Counted from the stretch's first letter, positions 7,262-16,960 are shown. The stretch is DNA of 64,000 nucleotides from Xanthobacter agilis (GCF_021730435.1 NZ_JABWGX010000003.1:1-64000); one strand, 5' to 3'. The notes: generated from the letters alone by a model not told the origin. Program-made: numbers and translations.

Positions 7262-10200
7262 CTAAACGGCGGCGGTGCGGGAGAGCCGCCACTGGGCCAG
7301 CATGGCGCGCAAGGCCGCCGGCTTTAAGGGCTTGTTCAAGATGACCATTTCGGCAGCGTGCGCGGCCTCGCGCACGGCCTGGCTGCGGTCGGCGGTAATC
7401 AGGACCGCCGGCAGCGTCCCCAATTTCCACCGCAGGCTCATCACCGCGTCGATGCCGAGCCCGCCGTCCAGATGATAGTCCACGAGGGCGATGTCGGGCA
7501 CGGTCCCGGCGCTGTGCACCGCCTCCATGGCCGCCGTGGCATTGGCCGCGGCGATGACCGAACAGCCCCAGCCGGTGAGCAGCAGCGTCATGCCTTCGAT
7601 GATGGCGGGCTCGTTGTCGATCACCAGGATGGTGAGCCCGTCGAGGGCGGCGCCGGGCCGCGCCGGACGCGGCCCGGCCGCGGCCATCTCCGGGATCGGC
7701 ACGGCCACCGGCAGTTCCACGGTGAACACCGAGCCCTTTTCGTGCTGGGAGCGCAGCGTGATGGGGTGGTCGAGCACGCGGGCGATGCGCTCGACGATGG
7801 AGAGGCCGAGCCCCAGGCCGCGCGCGACCCGCGCCCCCTGGTCGAGGCGCTGGAACTCCTGGAACACGAGCTTCTGTTGCGCGGGCGGAATGCCGATGCC
7901 GGTGTCCCACACCTCCACCTTGAGGCGGCCGCCGTGGCGCCGGCATCCCACCAGGATGCGCCCTTCCGGCGTGTATTTGATGGCGTTGGAGATGAGGTTC
8001 TGCAGCAGCCGGCGCAGCAGCCTGCGGTCCGAGCGCACCGTCAGCGAGCTGGGCAGCACGGTGAGGCGCAGCGCCTTCTCCCGCGCCAGGGGGGAGAATT
8101 CGATCTCGAGCTGCCGCAGGATCTCGCCGATGCGCAGCGGCGCCGGCTCCGGCTTCATGGCGCCGCTGTCGAGGCGCGACATGTCGAGCAGGGCGCCGAG
8201 GATCTCCTCCACCGCCTCCAGCGATGCATCCACATGGCCGGCGAGGCGCCGTTCCTCGCTCCCCTTGGCGCGCTCCACGAGGCTTGTCACATAAAGCCGC
8301 GCGGCGTTGAGCGGCTGGAGGATGTCGTGGCTGGCTGCGGCGAGGAAGCGGGTCTTGGAAATGTTGGCCTCTTCGGCCTCGGCCTTGGCTTTTTCCAGGG
8401 CGCTGTTGAGGCAGACCAGCTCGTCGGTGCGCTCGCGCACGCGCCGTTCCAGGCTTTCGTTGGCGCGCTCCAGGGCCTGGGCGGCCTCCACCGAGGCGGT
8501 GATGTCGGTGAAGGTCACGGCGATACCGCCGTCGGGCATGGGATCGGAGCGGGTTTCGATCACCTGCCCGTTCTGGTCGAGCCGCTCCGAAAAGCCGGGC
8601 GCGGGATCGGCATAGTGTTCCAGCCGTCCGGCAAGGCTTTCGCGCGGGCCGGCCGGCGGTGGGGCATTGGCAAGGATGTCGCGCAGCGGCGCGCCCACGG
8701 TGTAGCAGTCGGCGGGCAATTCCAGCATCTCGCCGAAGCTGCGGTTCCAGCACACCAGCTTGAGGTCGCGGTCGAACACGGCGATGCCCTGGTGCACATG
8801 GTCGATGGCGCTCTGCAACAGCTCGCGATTGTACTGGATGGCGGCGGAGGCGTCGTCGAGCAGCTTCAGCGCCGCCTTGGTGGAGACCGCGCGCTTGCGC
8901 AGCAGCAGCGACAGCACCAGCCGCGAGGAGGCCGCCCCCACGGCGGCGGCGAGCAGGTGCTCGGCCTGGCGCACGGTGGTGGCGTCGGCCTCGCGGTGGG
9001 GGTCGAGGCTGATGGCGTTCAGCCGGGCATAGGTGGCGAAGGCGGCCTGGGCCCGCTCGTGCCCGAGATAGCGTTCCACGGTGGCGATCACCTCGCCCAC
9101 CGTGACCGCCGAGCGCCAGCGCAGGAAGGCGGGCCGGTGCGGCGGCTGGTCCGGGCTCCCGCCCACGAACAGCTCGGCCTGGACCTCCTCGATCTGGCTG
9201 GGGCGGGTGAGGAACGAGACCACCACCAGCACCAGGGTGTTGAGGGCGAGGCTCCAGGCCACCCCGTGGGCCAGCGGCCCGGCGGTGAGGCCCAGCAGCG
9301 CGGTGGGCTTCAGCAGGCCGATGCCGAACGGGCCGGAGGACAGGATGGCGTGGGAGACGAGGCCGGCTTCGACCAGGCTCGGCAGCATCAAGGTATAGGC
9401 CCAGATGAGGGTGCCGGCCAGGATGCCGGCGATGGCGCCGGTGGCGGTGGCGCGCCGCCACATGAGGCCGAGGGCGAACGCCGGCCCCACCTGGGCCACC
9501 GCCGCGAACGAGAGCAGGCCGATCTGGGCCAGCTGCACCTCGCCGATGATGCGATAATACAGATACGCCAGCAGCAGGATGAGGAAGATAGCGACCCGCC
9601 GCACCAGCAGCAGCATGCCCACCATGTCGTTGGGCTCGGGCGTGTTGCGGGCCGCGTTGTGCGCCCGCCGCCGCAGCACCAGCGGCATCACCAGGTCGTT
9701 GGAGATCATGATGGCCAGGGCGACGCTCTCGACGATCACCATGGCGGTGGCGGCGGACAGGCCGCCCACGAAGGCGAACAGGGCGAGGCCATCGGCGCCG
9801 GCCGCCAGCGGCACGGCGAGCACATACATGTCGCTGTCCACCACATCGCGCGGGAACAGCGTCATGCCGGCGAGCGCCAGCGGCACCACGAACAGGTTGA
9901 TAAGCACCAAATAGAGCGGAAACAGCCAGCGGGCGCGGCGGATCTCGTCTTCGCCCTTGTTCTCCACCACCGCCACGTGGAACTGACGCGGCAGCAGCAT
10001 GAAGGCTCCGCCGGACAGGATCGTCATGGTGATCCAGTTCTCAAGCGAGAAGCCGCGGGTGAAGGGCGCCGCCACCCCCGCGTCATGGGCCGCCTGCCAC
10101 AGATCGGCCGGGCCGGAGAAAATGAAGAAGGTGACGAGGATGCCCACCGCCAGGAACGCCGCGAGCTTGACGATGCTCTCGGTGGCGATGGCGAGCATCA

Positions 10201-10774
10201 GCCCGTCCTGGTGCTCGGTGGCGTCGGTGTGGCGGGTGCCGAACAGCACCGCGAAGGCGGCCATGGCGCAGGCGACGAACAAGGCCAGGTCGCCGGCCAG
10301 CGTGCCCTGCGCCGCCTGCCCGGCGAAATAGCCGAGCACGGCCAGCAGCGAGGCCGACACCGCCTTCAATTGCAGTGAGATGTAGGGGATGGAGCCGGCC
10401 AGGGCCACCAGCGCCACCAGCGCGGCGATGCCCTGGTTCTTCCCGTAGCGCGCCGCGATGAAGTCGGCGATGGAGGTGATGTTGTTGGCCTTGGCGAGCC
10501 GCACCACCCGGATGAAGGCGGGGCCGGCCACGGTCATGAGGATGATGGGGCCAAGATAGATGGTGAGGAAGTCGAACCCCTGCGTGGTGGCAAGGCCGAC
10601 CGAGCCGAAGAAGGTCCAGGAGGTGCAGTAGACCGCCAGCGACAGGGAATAGATGAGCGGGCGGGGCGCGCGGCGCCGGTCGCCCGGGCGCAGCCGGTCT
10701 CCGAAGCTCGCGATGGCGAACAGAAGGCCGATATAGGCCAGCGCGGCGAAGATGACGACCGAAGCCTGAAGCAT
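7262..10774 (-). CDS. Sodium:solute symporter-fused hybrid histidine kinase with receiver
   Basis: A 1170-residue membrane sensor in a single reading frame. Residues 1 to about 520 form a sodium:solute symporter-like module with some thirteen hydrophobic segments (SLAVYCTSWTFFGSVG near the start). A PAS domain follows at about 645-765 (AIDHVHQGIAVFDRD), then a short coiled linker, a HisKA box with the phospho-accepting His near 812 (AAASHDILQPL), the ATPase N box (LLQNLISNAIKYT), G boxes (DTGIGIP, GLGLGLS), and a C-terminal receiver from about 1045 with the Asp in LVDYHLDG. This resembles CbrA-type sensors plus a receiver. The ligand is unknown. GGGGGGAC before the ATG at 10774 supports the start. 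The UspA-like gene lies 115 bp upstream on the same strand. Confidence 0.9.
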   Translation of the reverse strand: MLQASVVIFAALAYIGLLFAIASFGDRLRPGDRRRAPRPLIYSLSLAVYCTSWTFFGSVGLATTQGFDFLTIYLGPIILMTVAGPAFIRVVRLAKANNITSIADFIAARYGKNQGIAALVALVALAGSIPYISLQLKAVSASLLAVLGYFAGQAAQGTLAGDLALFVACAMAAFAVLFGTRHTDATEHQDGLMLAIATESIVKLAAFLAVGILVTFFIFSGPADLWQAAHDAGVAAPFTRGFSLENWITMTILSGGAFMLLPRQFHVAVVENKGEDEIRRARWLFPLYLVLINLFVVPLALAGMTLFPRDVVDSDMYVLAVPLAAGADGLALFAFVGGLSAATAMVIVESVALAIMISNDLVMPLVLRRRAHNAARNTPEPNDMVGMLLLVRRVAIFLILLLAYLYYRIIGEVQLAQIGLLSFAAVAQVGPAFALGLMWRRATATGAIAGILAGTLIWAYTLMLPSLVEAGLVSHAILSSGPFGIGLLKPTALLGLTAGPLAHGVAWSLALNTLVLVVVSFLTRPSQIEEVQAELFVGGSPDQPPHRPAFLRWRSAVTVGEVIATVERYLGHERAQAAFATYARLNAISLDPHREADATTVRQAEHLLAAAVGAASSRLVLSLLLRKRAVSTKAALKLLDDASAAIQYNRELLQSAIDHVHQGIAVFDRDLKLVCWNRSFGEMLELPADCYTVGAPLRDILANAPPPAGPRESLAGRLEHYADPAPGFSERLDQNGQVIETRSDPMPDGGIAVTFTDITASVEAAQALERANESLERRVRERTDELVCLNSALEKAKAEAEEANISKTRFLAAASHDILQPLNAARLYVTSLVERAKGSEERRLAGHVDASLEAVEEILGALLDMSRLDSGAMKPEPAPLRIGEILRQLEIEFSPLAREKALRLTVLPSSLTVRSDRRLLRRLLQNLISNAIKYTPEGRILVGCRRHGGRLKVEVWDTGIGIPPAQQKLVFQEFQRLDQGARVARGLGLGLSIVERIARVLDHPITLRSQHEKGSVFTVELPVAVPIPEMAAAGPRPARPGAALDGLTILVIDNEPAIIEGMTLLLTGWGCSVIAAANATAAMEAVHSAGTVPDIALVDYHLDGGLGIDAVMSLRWKLGTLPAVLITADRSQAVREAAHAAEMVILNKPLKPAALRAMLAQWRLSRTAAV

Positions 10775-10889
10775 GTCCCCCCGTCCGGTGGCGGGGCGGC
10801 AAGGGCGCCGGCGCCTCGTCTTTTCATCTTGCCGGCAGCTCACCACCCCGCGCCGGTCTTGTCCACTCGGGAGAATCCAGGGGGCGGGT

Positions 10890-11429
10890 TCAGGCGAGGG
10901 CGTCGATCTCGGCGTCGGTGAGGGCGCCGGGCACGATGGTGATGGGCACCGGGAAATGGCCCGCATGGACGGCGACCAGGGCGCTGACCAGGGGGCCAGG
11001 GCCTTCCTTGCCCACCCCCGCCGCCAGCACCAGGATGGCGATGTCCTCGTCGTCGGCGATGGAGGCCATCACCGCGTCCGCCTTCGATCCTTCGCGGATG
11101 ACGGTCTGCGCGTCGACGCCGGCCACCTGGCGGGCGCGGGCCACGAACTTCTGAAGGCGCGCGCTCATGTCGTCGGTGGCCTCGGCGCGCATGAGGTCGC
11201 CGACGCCCAGCCATTGCTGGTTGACCCCTTCGAGCTCCATGACGCCGAGCAGCAGCAGCGCGCCGCCGGTGTCGGCGGCGCGGCGGCTGGCGTAATAGAC
11301 CGCGCGGTCGCATTCGGGCGTGTCGTCCACCACCACCAGGAACTTGCGGCGATGACCCGGCTCCCGGCTGCGGCGCGGCGCCGCCGACAGGTGGGCGGCC
11401 GGCGGACGGGCTGGGGGGCGGGACGTCAT
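10890..11429 (-). CDS. Universal stress protein (UspA-like)
   Basis: A 179-residue protein with one Usp alpha/beta domain starting at KFLVVVDDTPECDRAV and ending IPVTIV-like (PITIVPG). The usual ATP-binding glycine signature is not clear; the corresponding region reads AAGVGKEGPGPLVSALV, so nucleotide binding is uncertain. About 30 proline- and arginine-rich residues precede the domain. The start at 11429 is preceded by GAGG at nine bases. The gene is upstream of, and co-directional with, the symporter-kinase gene, 115 bp away; a functional link is possible but only inferred from position. Confidence 0.8.
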   Translation of the reverse strand: MTSRPPARPPAAHLSAAPRRSREPGHRRKFLVVVDDTPECDRAVYYASRRAADTGGALLLLGVMELEGVNQQWLGVGDLMRAEATDDMSARLQKFVARARQVAGVDAQTVIREGSKADAVMASIADDEDIAILVLAAGVGKEGPGPLVSALVAVHAGHFPVPITIVPGALTDAEIDALA

Positions 11430-11665
11430 CAGGGCAGCCTCGGCGGGTCGCTGCGCGGGCCATCCGCCGCGCGCCGGGACGAGCAGGGTCGGGCCGCGCG
11501 GTCGGGTGTCCCGTGCGGGACGATTCGACCGGCCCATGCTGCCACGGCGGCGTCGGCGCGGGTGAAAAAAGATCGATCGCTTCGGAACGGCGCATGGACG
11601 CGGGGGCCATCCTTGACATAAGAGGCCCCATTGTCCCGTTTTCATCGAGAGGACCTCGGACCGCG

Positions 11666-12460
11666 ATGATCGTCGCCCTTGCCGACACCCTTGCGGCCTG
11701 GCCCAACCTCGCCATCGTGCTCACCTTCACAGGTGTGCTGCTGGTGCTGTTGGTGGTGGTGCAGAGCCTCGGCCGGCTGCTTCCGGAGGAGGGGCGGGAG
11801 GCGCGGGCGACCGCCGCGCTCGACACCTTCAAGGTGCTGGGGCCGCTGACGGGCGTGTTCCTGAGCTTCTCCCTGGTGCAGGCCATCGGCCAGTTCCGCA
11901 CCGCCGACGTGAACGTGACGCGCGAGGCGGCCAACGTCTATCAGCTCGACCGGGCGCTGAACGGCGCCTCGTCCATGACCGATACGCGCCCGGCGCGGCT
12001 CGCATTGCGCGCCTATGTGCGCCACCTGGTGAGCCACGAATGGCCGGCGCTCCACGAGGGTCACGAATCCCGCGAGACCACCCAGGCGCTGCTGCGCGTG
12101 CAGCAGGCGGTCGACGCCATGTTGGAGACGCTGCCATCGGAGGTGCGCTTCTCCAACGACATCGACAAGAATCTGGATGAAATGCAGGACGATCGCGCCA
12201 CCCGCCTCGGCATCGCCCATGGTGGGCTCCCGGCGGTGATGTGGTCGGTGCTGGCGGCTCTGTTCACGCTGTTGTTCGCCTGCGCCGCCTTTCTGCAAGG
12301 ATCGGCGACACGCCACCCCCTGCCGATCCTCTATATCGCCGGGCTCGGGCTGCTGAGCGCGCTGTTGTTCATCATGGACCGGCCGTTTCAGGGCGAGCTC
12401 AGCGTGTCGCCGTCGGCCCTCATTAAGATTCAGAGCCAGCTCGACGCGCGGCTGAGATAG
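11666..12460 (+). CDS. DUF4239 family (bestrophin-like) membrane protein
   Basis: A 264-residue integral membrane protein of the DUF4239 family, function not established. Hydrophobic segments lie at about 13-33, 58-75, 190-208 and 213-232, with a cytosolic helical middle (TREAANVYQLDRALN) and a conserved FQGELSVSP stretch before the C-terminus, which is typical of the family. The frame is open upstream, but the start at 11666 has a GAGAGGA ribosome-binding site and gives a sensible membrane N-terminus. A TTGACA hexamer at 11613 is a possible -35 element but no good -10 follows. Confidence 0.8.
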   Translation: MIVALADTLAAWPNLAIVLTFTGVLLVLLVVVQSLGRLLPEEGREARATAALDTFKVLGPLTGVFLSFSLVQAIGQFRTADVNVTREAANVYQLDRALNGASSMTDTRPARLALRAYVRHLVSHEWPALHEGHESRETTQALLRVQQAVDAMLETLPSEVRFSNDIDKNLDEMQDDRATRLGIAHGGLPAVMWSVLAALFTLLFACAAFLQGSATRHPLPILYIAGLGLLSALLFIMDRPFQGELSVSPSALIKIQSQLDARLR

Positions 12461-12500
12461 GGTGCGCCATTCAACGGCCCCCCGATTTGCTCTAAAGACG

Positions 12501-12541
12501 CGGGCGCCGCGCCGGGCTGTCCGAGCCGGGCCCGGCGCCCG
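12501..12541 (+). terminator. GC-rich hairpin after the DUF4239 gene
   Basis: CGGGCGCCG at 12501-12509 pairs with 12533-12541, 41 bp after the stop codon. No T-run follows, so termination is only a possibility; it lies just upstream of the next gene's ribosome-binding site. Confidence 0.35.
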
Positions 12542-12565
12542 TCCCGATCCGGAAGGAGATGCCCC

Positions 12566-13024
12566 GTGACCGCTACCGCCGTGAGCGCCGCCGACCTCAC
12601 CCTCGATGCCGCGCAGACCATGGTCACAGCCGCCCTCGCCCATGCGCGGGCGCAGCAGATGAACCCGCTTGCGGTGTGCGTGCTGGATGCGCGCGGCGCC
12701 CTCAAGGCGTTCGCGGCGGAGGATGGCAGCAGCCTGCGGCGCGCGGACATCGCCCGCGGCAAGGCCAATGGCGCCTTGTCCCTCGGCATGGGCTCGCGCG
12801 CGCTGTACCGGCGGGCGCAGGATCAGCCCTTCTTCATCAACGCGGCCACCGCCGCCATCGGCGGCTCGCTCATTCCGGTGCCGGGCGGCGTGCTCGTGCG
12901 CACGGCCGAGGGGCGGGTGATCGGTGTCGTCGGCATCTCCGGCGACACCTCGGACAATGACGAGGCCGCCGCCATGGCGGGCATCGCCGCGGCCGGCTTC
13001 ACCGCCGATCCGGGCGTGGACTGA
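12566..13024 (+). CDS. GlcG/HbpS family haem-binding-like protein
   Basis: A 152-residue single-domain protein of the GlcG/HbpS (DUF336) family: an N-terminal helix (LTLDAAQTMVTAALAHA), a VCVLDARGALKAF strand pair, and the conserved GGSLIPVPGGVLVRT and VGVVGISGDTSDNDE segments. Members are found with glycolate operons or bind haem outside the cell; here there is no signal peptide and no glycolate or haem gene nearby, so the role is open. The start is GTG at 12566 behind GGAAGGAG. Confidence 0.85.
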   Translation: MTATAVSAADLTLDAAQTMVTAALAHARAQQMNPLAVCVLDARGALKAFAAEDGSSLRRADIARGKANGALSLGMGSRALYRRAQDQPFFINAATAAIGGSLIPVPGGVLVRTAEGRVIGVVGISGDTSDNDEAAAMAGIAAAGFTADPGVD

Positions 13025-13054
13025 TTCGCCCCGGATCGACGCCGGGTCGTCCGC

Positions 13055-13645
13055 TTAGAGGATCTGGGCGGCGTCCTCGAACGCCAGACGCGGCAGGCGG
13101 TCGAACAGCTTGCCGTGGTCTCCGTGCCCGAGGGCGGCGATGAAATTGGTCTTCACGGTGGTGCCGGGGAAGAATTCCGCATCCACCTTGGTGGCGTCGA
13201 AGCCCGACATGGGGCCCACATCGAGCCCCAGCGCCCGCGCGGCGATGATCAGATAGGCGCCCTGCAAGGACGAGTTGCGGAAGGCGTGGGGCTCCACCAT
13301 CGCCGGGGTGTTCACGAACATGTCGCGCATGGCCGCATTGTGCGGGAACAGCTCGGGGATCTTGTCGTAGAACTTCAGGTCGTAGCCGATCAGCACGATC
13401 ACCGGTGCCGCGAGCGCCTTGTGATTGCCAGCCGAAAGGGCGGGCTTCAGCCGCGCCTTGGCCGCCTCCGAGCGCACGAACACGAACCGGGCGGGCTGGG
13501 TGTTCAACGACGTGGGGCCGAACTTCACGATATCATACAGGGCGCGCAGCTCGGCGTCGGTCACCGGCTCATCGGTCCAGCCGTTGTGGGAGCGGGCGTC
13601 GAGGAACAGCTGGTGGAGGACGGACGGGTCGATTTTCGTGGGCAT
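13055..13645 (-). CDS. Malonic semialdehyde reductase / nitroreductase (RutE/HadB-like)
   Basis: A 196-residue FMN-dependent nitroreductase-fold protein of the RutE/HadB subgroup: NGWTDEPV near the N-terminus, [17 protein letters not shown] as the FMN phosphate region, and GPMSGFD followed by FIAALGHGD at the C-terminal end. RutE reduces malonic semialdehyde to 3-hydroxypropionate in pyrimidine catabolism; no other rut gene is adjacent, so it may instead serve general detoxification of reactive aldehydes or quinones. It ends convergently 30 bp from the HbpS-like gene and is divergent from the aminotransferase. Confidence 0.88.
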   Translation of the reverse strand: MPTKIDPSVLHQLFLDARSHNGWTDEPVTDAELRALYDIVKFGPTSLNTQPARFVFVRSEAAKARLKPALSAGNHKALAAPVIVLIGYDLKFYDKIPELFPHNAAMRDMFVNTPAMVEPHAFRNSSLQGAYLIIAARALGLDVGPMSGFDATKVDAEFFPGTTVKTNFIAALGHGDHGKLFDRLPRLAFEDAAQIL

Positions 13646-13863
13646 CGGGGGCTCCGGAGGGCGGGGGTGTAATGGCGGGGCAGCCAGGGCGGTCGCCATC
13701 GATCTAGGAAGCGGCCGGTGCGCCAACAACGGCCGCGTTTGCAAGACCGCATTGCGGTAGTGCAAATCAATCGTCTCGGGTGATGGCAATATCACGCGAA
13801 TTGATGGGCCATGGCGCGCCTGTGCCTCTATGGTCCGCGTAGCCCGGTCAGCCGCTTCTCAAG

Positions 13864-15108
13864 ATGAGTCCCATGCCGTCCCCGATCCCCGCCGTTTCCG
13901 TTGATCCCTATCTCGACCGCGTGCGCGCGAACATTCTCGCCCTGCCCGAGAGCGGCATCGTCGAGGTGATGAATTATGGCCGCTCGCGGGAGGGGATGAT
14001 TCCCCTTTGGGCGGGGGAAGGCGACGTGCCGACTCCGGCCTTCATCTGCGACGCGGCGGCCGCCGCCTTGCACGCGGGCGAGACCTTCTACACCTGGCAG
14101 CGGGGCCTGCCGGAGCTACGCGCCGCCATCGCCCGCTACATGGCGCGCATCTATGGCGTGCCGGAAGATCCGGAGCGCTATTTCGTCACCGGATCGGGCA
14201 TGCAGGCCATTCTGGTGGCCTTCTCCATCGCCCTCGGGGCGGGGGACGAGATTCTTCTGCCCTCACCCATCTGGCCCAATGCGGCGGCGGGTGCGCAGAA
14301 GCTCGGCGCGGTGCCGGTTCATGTGCCGCTGGCCTACGGCGCGGAAGGCTTTTCCCTCGATATCGGCCGGCTGGAAGCGGCGGTGACGCTGCGGACCCGC
14401 GCCATCTTCCTGAACACGCCGGGCAATCCCACCGGCTTCGTCGCCACCCGCGCGGAGCTGGAGGCGGTGCTCGCCTTCGCCCGCCGTCACGGCCTATGGA
14501 TCATCGCCGACGAGATCTATGGCCGCTTCTATTATGGCGAGGGGACGCGCGCGCCGTCGTTCCACGACGTGATGAGCGCCGACGACCATATTCTGTTCGT
14601 GCAGACCTTCTCGAAGAACTGGGCCATGACCGGTTGGCGCATCGGCTGGATCGAGGCCGACCCCCGGCTCGGGCAAATCATCGAGAACCTCATTCAGTAT
14701 TCCACCTCGGGGGTCGCCGCCTTCATGCAGCGGGGGGCCGTCGCGGCGCTGGAATTGGGCGAGCCGTTCGTGGCCGAGCAGATCGCCCGCGCCCGCCACG
14801 GCCGCGACATCGTCGCCGACGCGCTGCTTGCCACCGGCAAGGTGGACCTCGTGAAGCCGGACGGCGCCTTCTATCTGTTCTTCGGGATCGAGGGATATCG
14901 GGATGTGCGCCGGCTCGGCCTCACCTTGGTGGACGAGGCCAATGTGGGCATCGCGCCCGGCACCGCCTTCGGCGCCGGCGGCGCGGGCTTCATGCGCCTG
15001 TGCTTCGCCCGCGGCGCGGCCCAGCTCACCGAGGCGGCGCGCCGCCTGTCGGGCTGGATCGAGGCCAATGGGGCTGCCGCGGGGGCAGACTCCGGCCGTC
15101 GGGCCTGA
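13864..15108 (+). CDS. PLP-dependent class I/II aminotransferase
   Basis: A 414-residue fold-type I aminotransferase. The PLP lysine is in FSKNWAMTGWRIG, preceded by the conserved NTPGNPTGF loop and the IADEIYGRF aspartate/tyrosine motif; the C-terminal MRLCFAR carries the substrate carboxylate arginine. Sequence style fits the AspC/alanine-type Ig group used for aspartate or related amino acids, but the substrate cannot be told from sequence. It is cytosolic. The permease gene follows eight bases after its stop on the same strand, suggesting a two-gene transcript. Confidence 0.9.
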   Translation: MSPMPSPIPAVSVDPYLDRVRANILALPESGIVEVMNYGRSREGMIPLWAGEGDVPTPAFICDAAAAALHAGETFYTWQRGLPELRAAIARYMARIYGVPEDPERYFVTGSGMQAILVAFSIALGAGDEILLPSPIWPNAAAGAQKLGAVPVHVPLAYGAEGFSLDIGRLEAAVTLRTRAIFLNTPGNPTGFVATRAELEAVLAFARRHGLWIIADEIYGRFYYGEGTRAPSFHDVMSADDHILFVQTFSKNWAMTGWRIGWIEADPRLGQIIENLIQYSTSGVAAFMQRGAVAALELGEPFVAEQIARARHGRDIVADALLATGKVDLVKPDGAFYLFFGIEGYRDVRRLGLTLVDEANVGIAPGTAFGAGGAGFMRLCFARGAAQLTEAARRLSGWIEANGAAAGADSGRRA

Positions 15109-15116
15109 GCGCATCC

Positions 15117-16193
15117 ATGAGAGGGCCTTCCTCCGCGTTGCTGCGGGCGGCATGGGGCGCCGTGCTCACCCTTGGCGCTGGCGCCGTCGGTGGCGCCGTG
15201 TTCTCGGTGCTCGGGCTGCCGGCGGCGTGGATTTCCGGCGCGCTGGTGTTCACCATCGCCCTGGCCGTGGCCGGCGTGCCGGTGGCGGTGCCGGAATGGG
15301 CCCGTTTTCTCGCCTATACGGTGCTGGGCACCTCCATGGGCACGGTGCTCACGCCCGACATGCTGGCGCGTGCCGGCTCCTGGCCGGTCAGCATGGCGTG
15401 CCTCGCCGCCAGCGTGGTGGGCACCATGGCGGGCGGCGCGCTGTTCCTCACCCGCGTGGGCGGCTGGTCGGTCGAGACCGCCTTCTACGCGTCCGCGCCG
15501 GGGGCGTTTTCCACCGTGCTCGCGATGGCCGAGGAAACCCGCGCCGATTTGCGCAAGGTGGCCTTCGCCCAGACTTTGCGTCTGTTCCTGCTGGTGGCGG
15601 CGCTGCCTAATGTGCTCGGCGCCACGGGTCTTTCGGGCGGCGGGTTCCACCCCCCGCCCCATGTCTCGCCGGTGTGGGATCTGGCGATCCTGTTCGTGGT
15701 GTCCGCGCTCGCCGGACTGGCGGCGGCGGCGCTCAAGGTGCCGGGCGGGCTCATTTTAGGCGCACTCGCCGGCAGCGCCACCTTGCACATTGGCGGATGG
15801 TCCGATGCGGTGGTGCCTCCGGCGCTTCTGCTGCCGGCGTTCGTGGTGCTGGGCGCGGGCGTGGGCGCGCGCTTTCTCGGCACCAGCCTGTCGGCGCTCC
15901 GGTCCTATTTCTGGGTGTCGCTGGGGGCGTTCCTGGTGGCGCTCACAGTTGCCACCATGTGCGCCTTGCTCGCGGCATGGCTGACCGGCGATGATCTGGG
16001 CAAGCTGCTGACGGCGTTCTCGCCCGGAGCCCTGGAGGCGATGACCGCGCTCGGCTTCGCCATGGGCTACGACCCGGCCTTCATGAGCGCCCACCATCTG
16101 TTCCGCTTCGCGGGGCTTTCGGTGGCGCTGCCGGTGGCCGCGCATCTCCTGTTCCGCATCGAGCGGCGGGTGGAGGACGATCACTCTCCATAG
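15117..16193 (+). CDS. AbrB family membrane protein (putative permease)
   Basis: A 358-residue protein with about ten hydrophobic segments of the AbrB (membrane AbrB duplication) family, often mislabelled ammonia monooxygenase. Two similar halves can be seen, each with a Gly-rich helix beginning LPAAWISGAL and VPGGLILGAL. Some family members are linked with ammonia or organic-acid export; the substrate is unknown. The start at 15117 is the first ATG after the aminotransferase stop. Its 3' end overlaps the convergent metalloprotease gene by 13 bp. Confidence 0.82.
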   Translation: MRGPSSALLRAAWGAVLTLGAGAVGGAVFSVLGLPAAWISGALVFTIALAVAGVPVAVPEWARFLAYTVLGTSMGTVLTPDMLARAGSWPVSMACLAASVVGTMAGGALFLTRVGGWSVETAFYASAPGAFSTVLAMAEETRADLRKVAFAQTLRLFLLVAALPNVLGATGLSGGGFHPPPHVSPVWDLAILFVVSALAGLAAAALKVPGGLILGALAGSATLHIGGWSDAVVPPALLLPAFVVLGAGVGARFLGTSLSALRSYFWVSLGAFLVALTVATMCALLAAWLTGDDLGKLLTAFSPGALEAMTALGFAMGYDPAFMSAHHLFRFAGLSVALPVAAHLLFRIERRVEDDHSP

Positions 16194-16936
16194 CGGTGCA
16201 GGCTGGCGCCATGGTGGCGCAGCCAGCTTTCCGCCTCGCGGCGGGCCGGGAAGATGCGCTCCACCGCGGCCCAGAAGCGCGGCCCGTGGTTCAGCTCCAG
16301 CCGGTGCGCCACCTCATGCGCGGCGAGGTAGTCCAGCACGAACGGCGGCGCCATGATGAGGCGCCAGGAAAAGGAGAGGTCGCCTCGGGCCGAGCAGGAG
16401 CCCCAGCGGCTGGAGGTATCGCGCAGGGTAATGCGCCCCACCTCCACCCCGAGCGCCAGCGCATGGCGGCGCACGGCGGCGGTGAGGTCGCGCCGCGCTT
16501 CGCGCTTCATGTGATCGACGACCCGGCGCGCCACATGCGGCGCCGCGCCGGCGACATGCAGGGCGGGGGCGCCGGTGGCATCGGTGCCGGTCCGCAGCGT
16601 GCCGCGTTCCTGCGGGACATGGATGACCCGGTGCGGTTCCCCTCGCAGCGGGACAAGGGCGCCGTCCTCGAAGCGCACCACGTCCGGCAGGCGGCCCAGC
16701 CGCACCCGGATCCATTCCCGGTGCCGCCGAACGAAATCGCCGGCGGCGGCGAGGGTGACATGGGGCGGAGCCGTCACGGTGACGTCCCGCGTGGCGGAGC
16801 GCACGCGCAGGGTGAGCCGCCGGGCCTGCGGGTGCCTGCGGACGGACACGCAGAGTTCCTCGCCCTCAAGCTCAAGGGCGATGGCTTCGCAGCGCTTCTG
16901 CGGCGCTTTCAGATCCGGGCGACGAAACAACGGCAT
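16181..16936 (-). CDS. YgjP-like (M48/SprT-type) metallopeptidase
   Basis: A 251-residue protein of the YgjP/DUF45 family. The N-terminal part is beta-rich (RRLTLRVRSATRDVTVTAP), and the C-terminal catalytic part has the zinc motif HEVAH near residue 210 followed by LNHGPRFW, with the conserved SRWGSCSARG segment before it. Such proteins are predicted zinc proteases; native substrates are not established. It has no signal peptide. It follows phaZ by 73 bp on the same strand and overlaps the convergent AbrB gene end. Confidence 0.87.
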   Translation of the reverse strand: MPLFRRPDLKAPQKRCEAIALELEGEELCVSVRRHPQARRLTLRVRSATRDVTVTAPPHVTLAAAGDFVRRHREWIRVRLGRLPDVVRFEDGALVPLRGEPHRVIHVPQERGTLRTGTDATGAPALHVAGAAPHVARRVVDHMKREARRDLTAAVRRHALALGVEVGRITLRDTSSRWGSCSARGDLSFSWRLIMAPPFVLDYLAAHEVAHRLELNHGPRFWAAVERIFPARREAESWLRHHGASLHRYGE

Positions 16937-16960
16937 GAGGGCACCATGAAAGATGAGCCT

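Noticed and set aside
7249-7266. TTAA-N7-TAAA resembling a CtrA site
   Set aside because: One mismatch, and it sits at the end of the kinase gene rather than before a start codon.
7358-10378. 1006-residue plus-strand open frame opposite the symporter-kinase gene
   Set aside because: Antisense to a gene with complete symporter, kinase and receiver motifs; a mirror frame of high GC, not a second gene.
11613-11641. TTGACA as the -35 of the DUF4239 gene promoter
   Set aside because: The hexamer is perfect but the sequence 16-19 bp downstream does not resemble a -10 element, so I do not list it as a feature.
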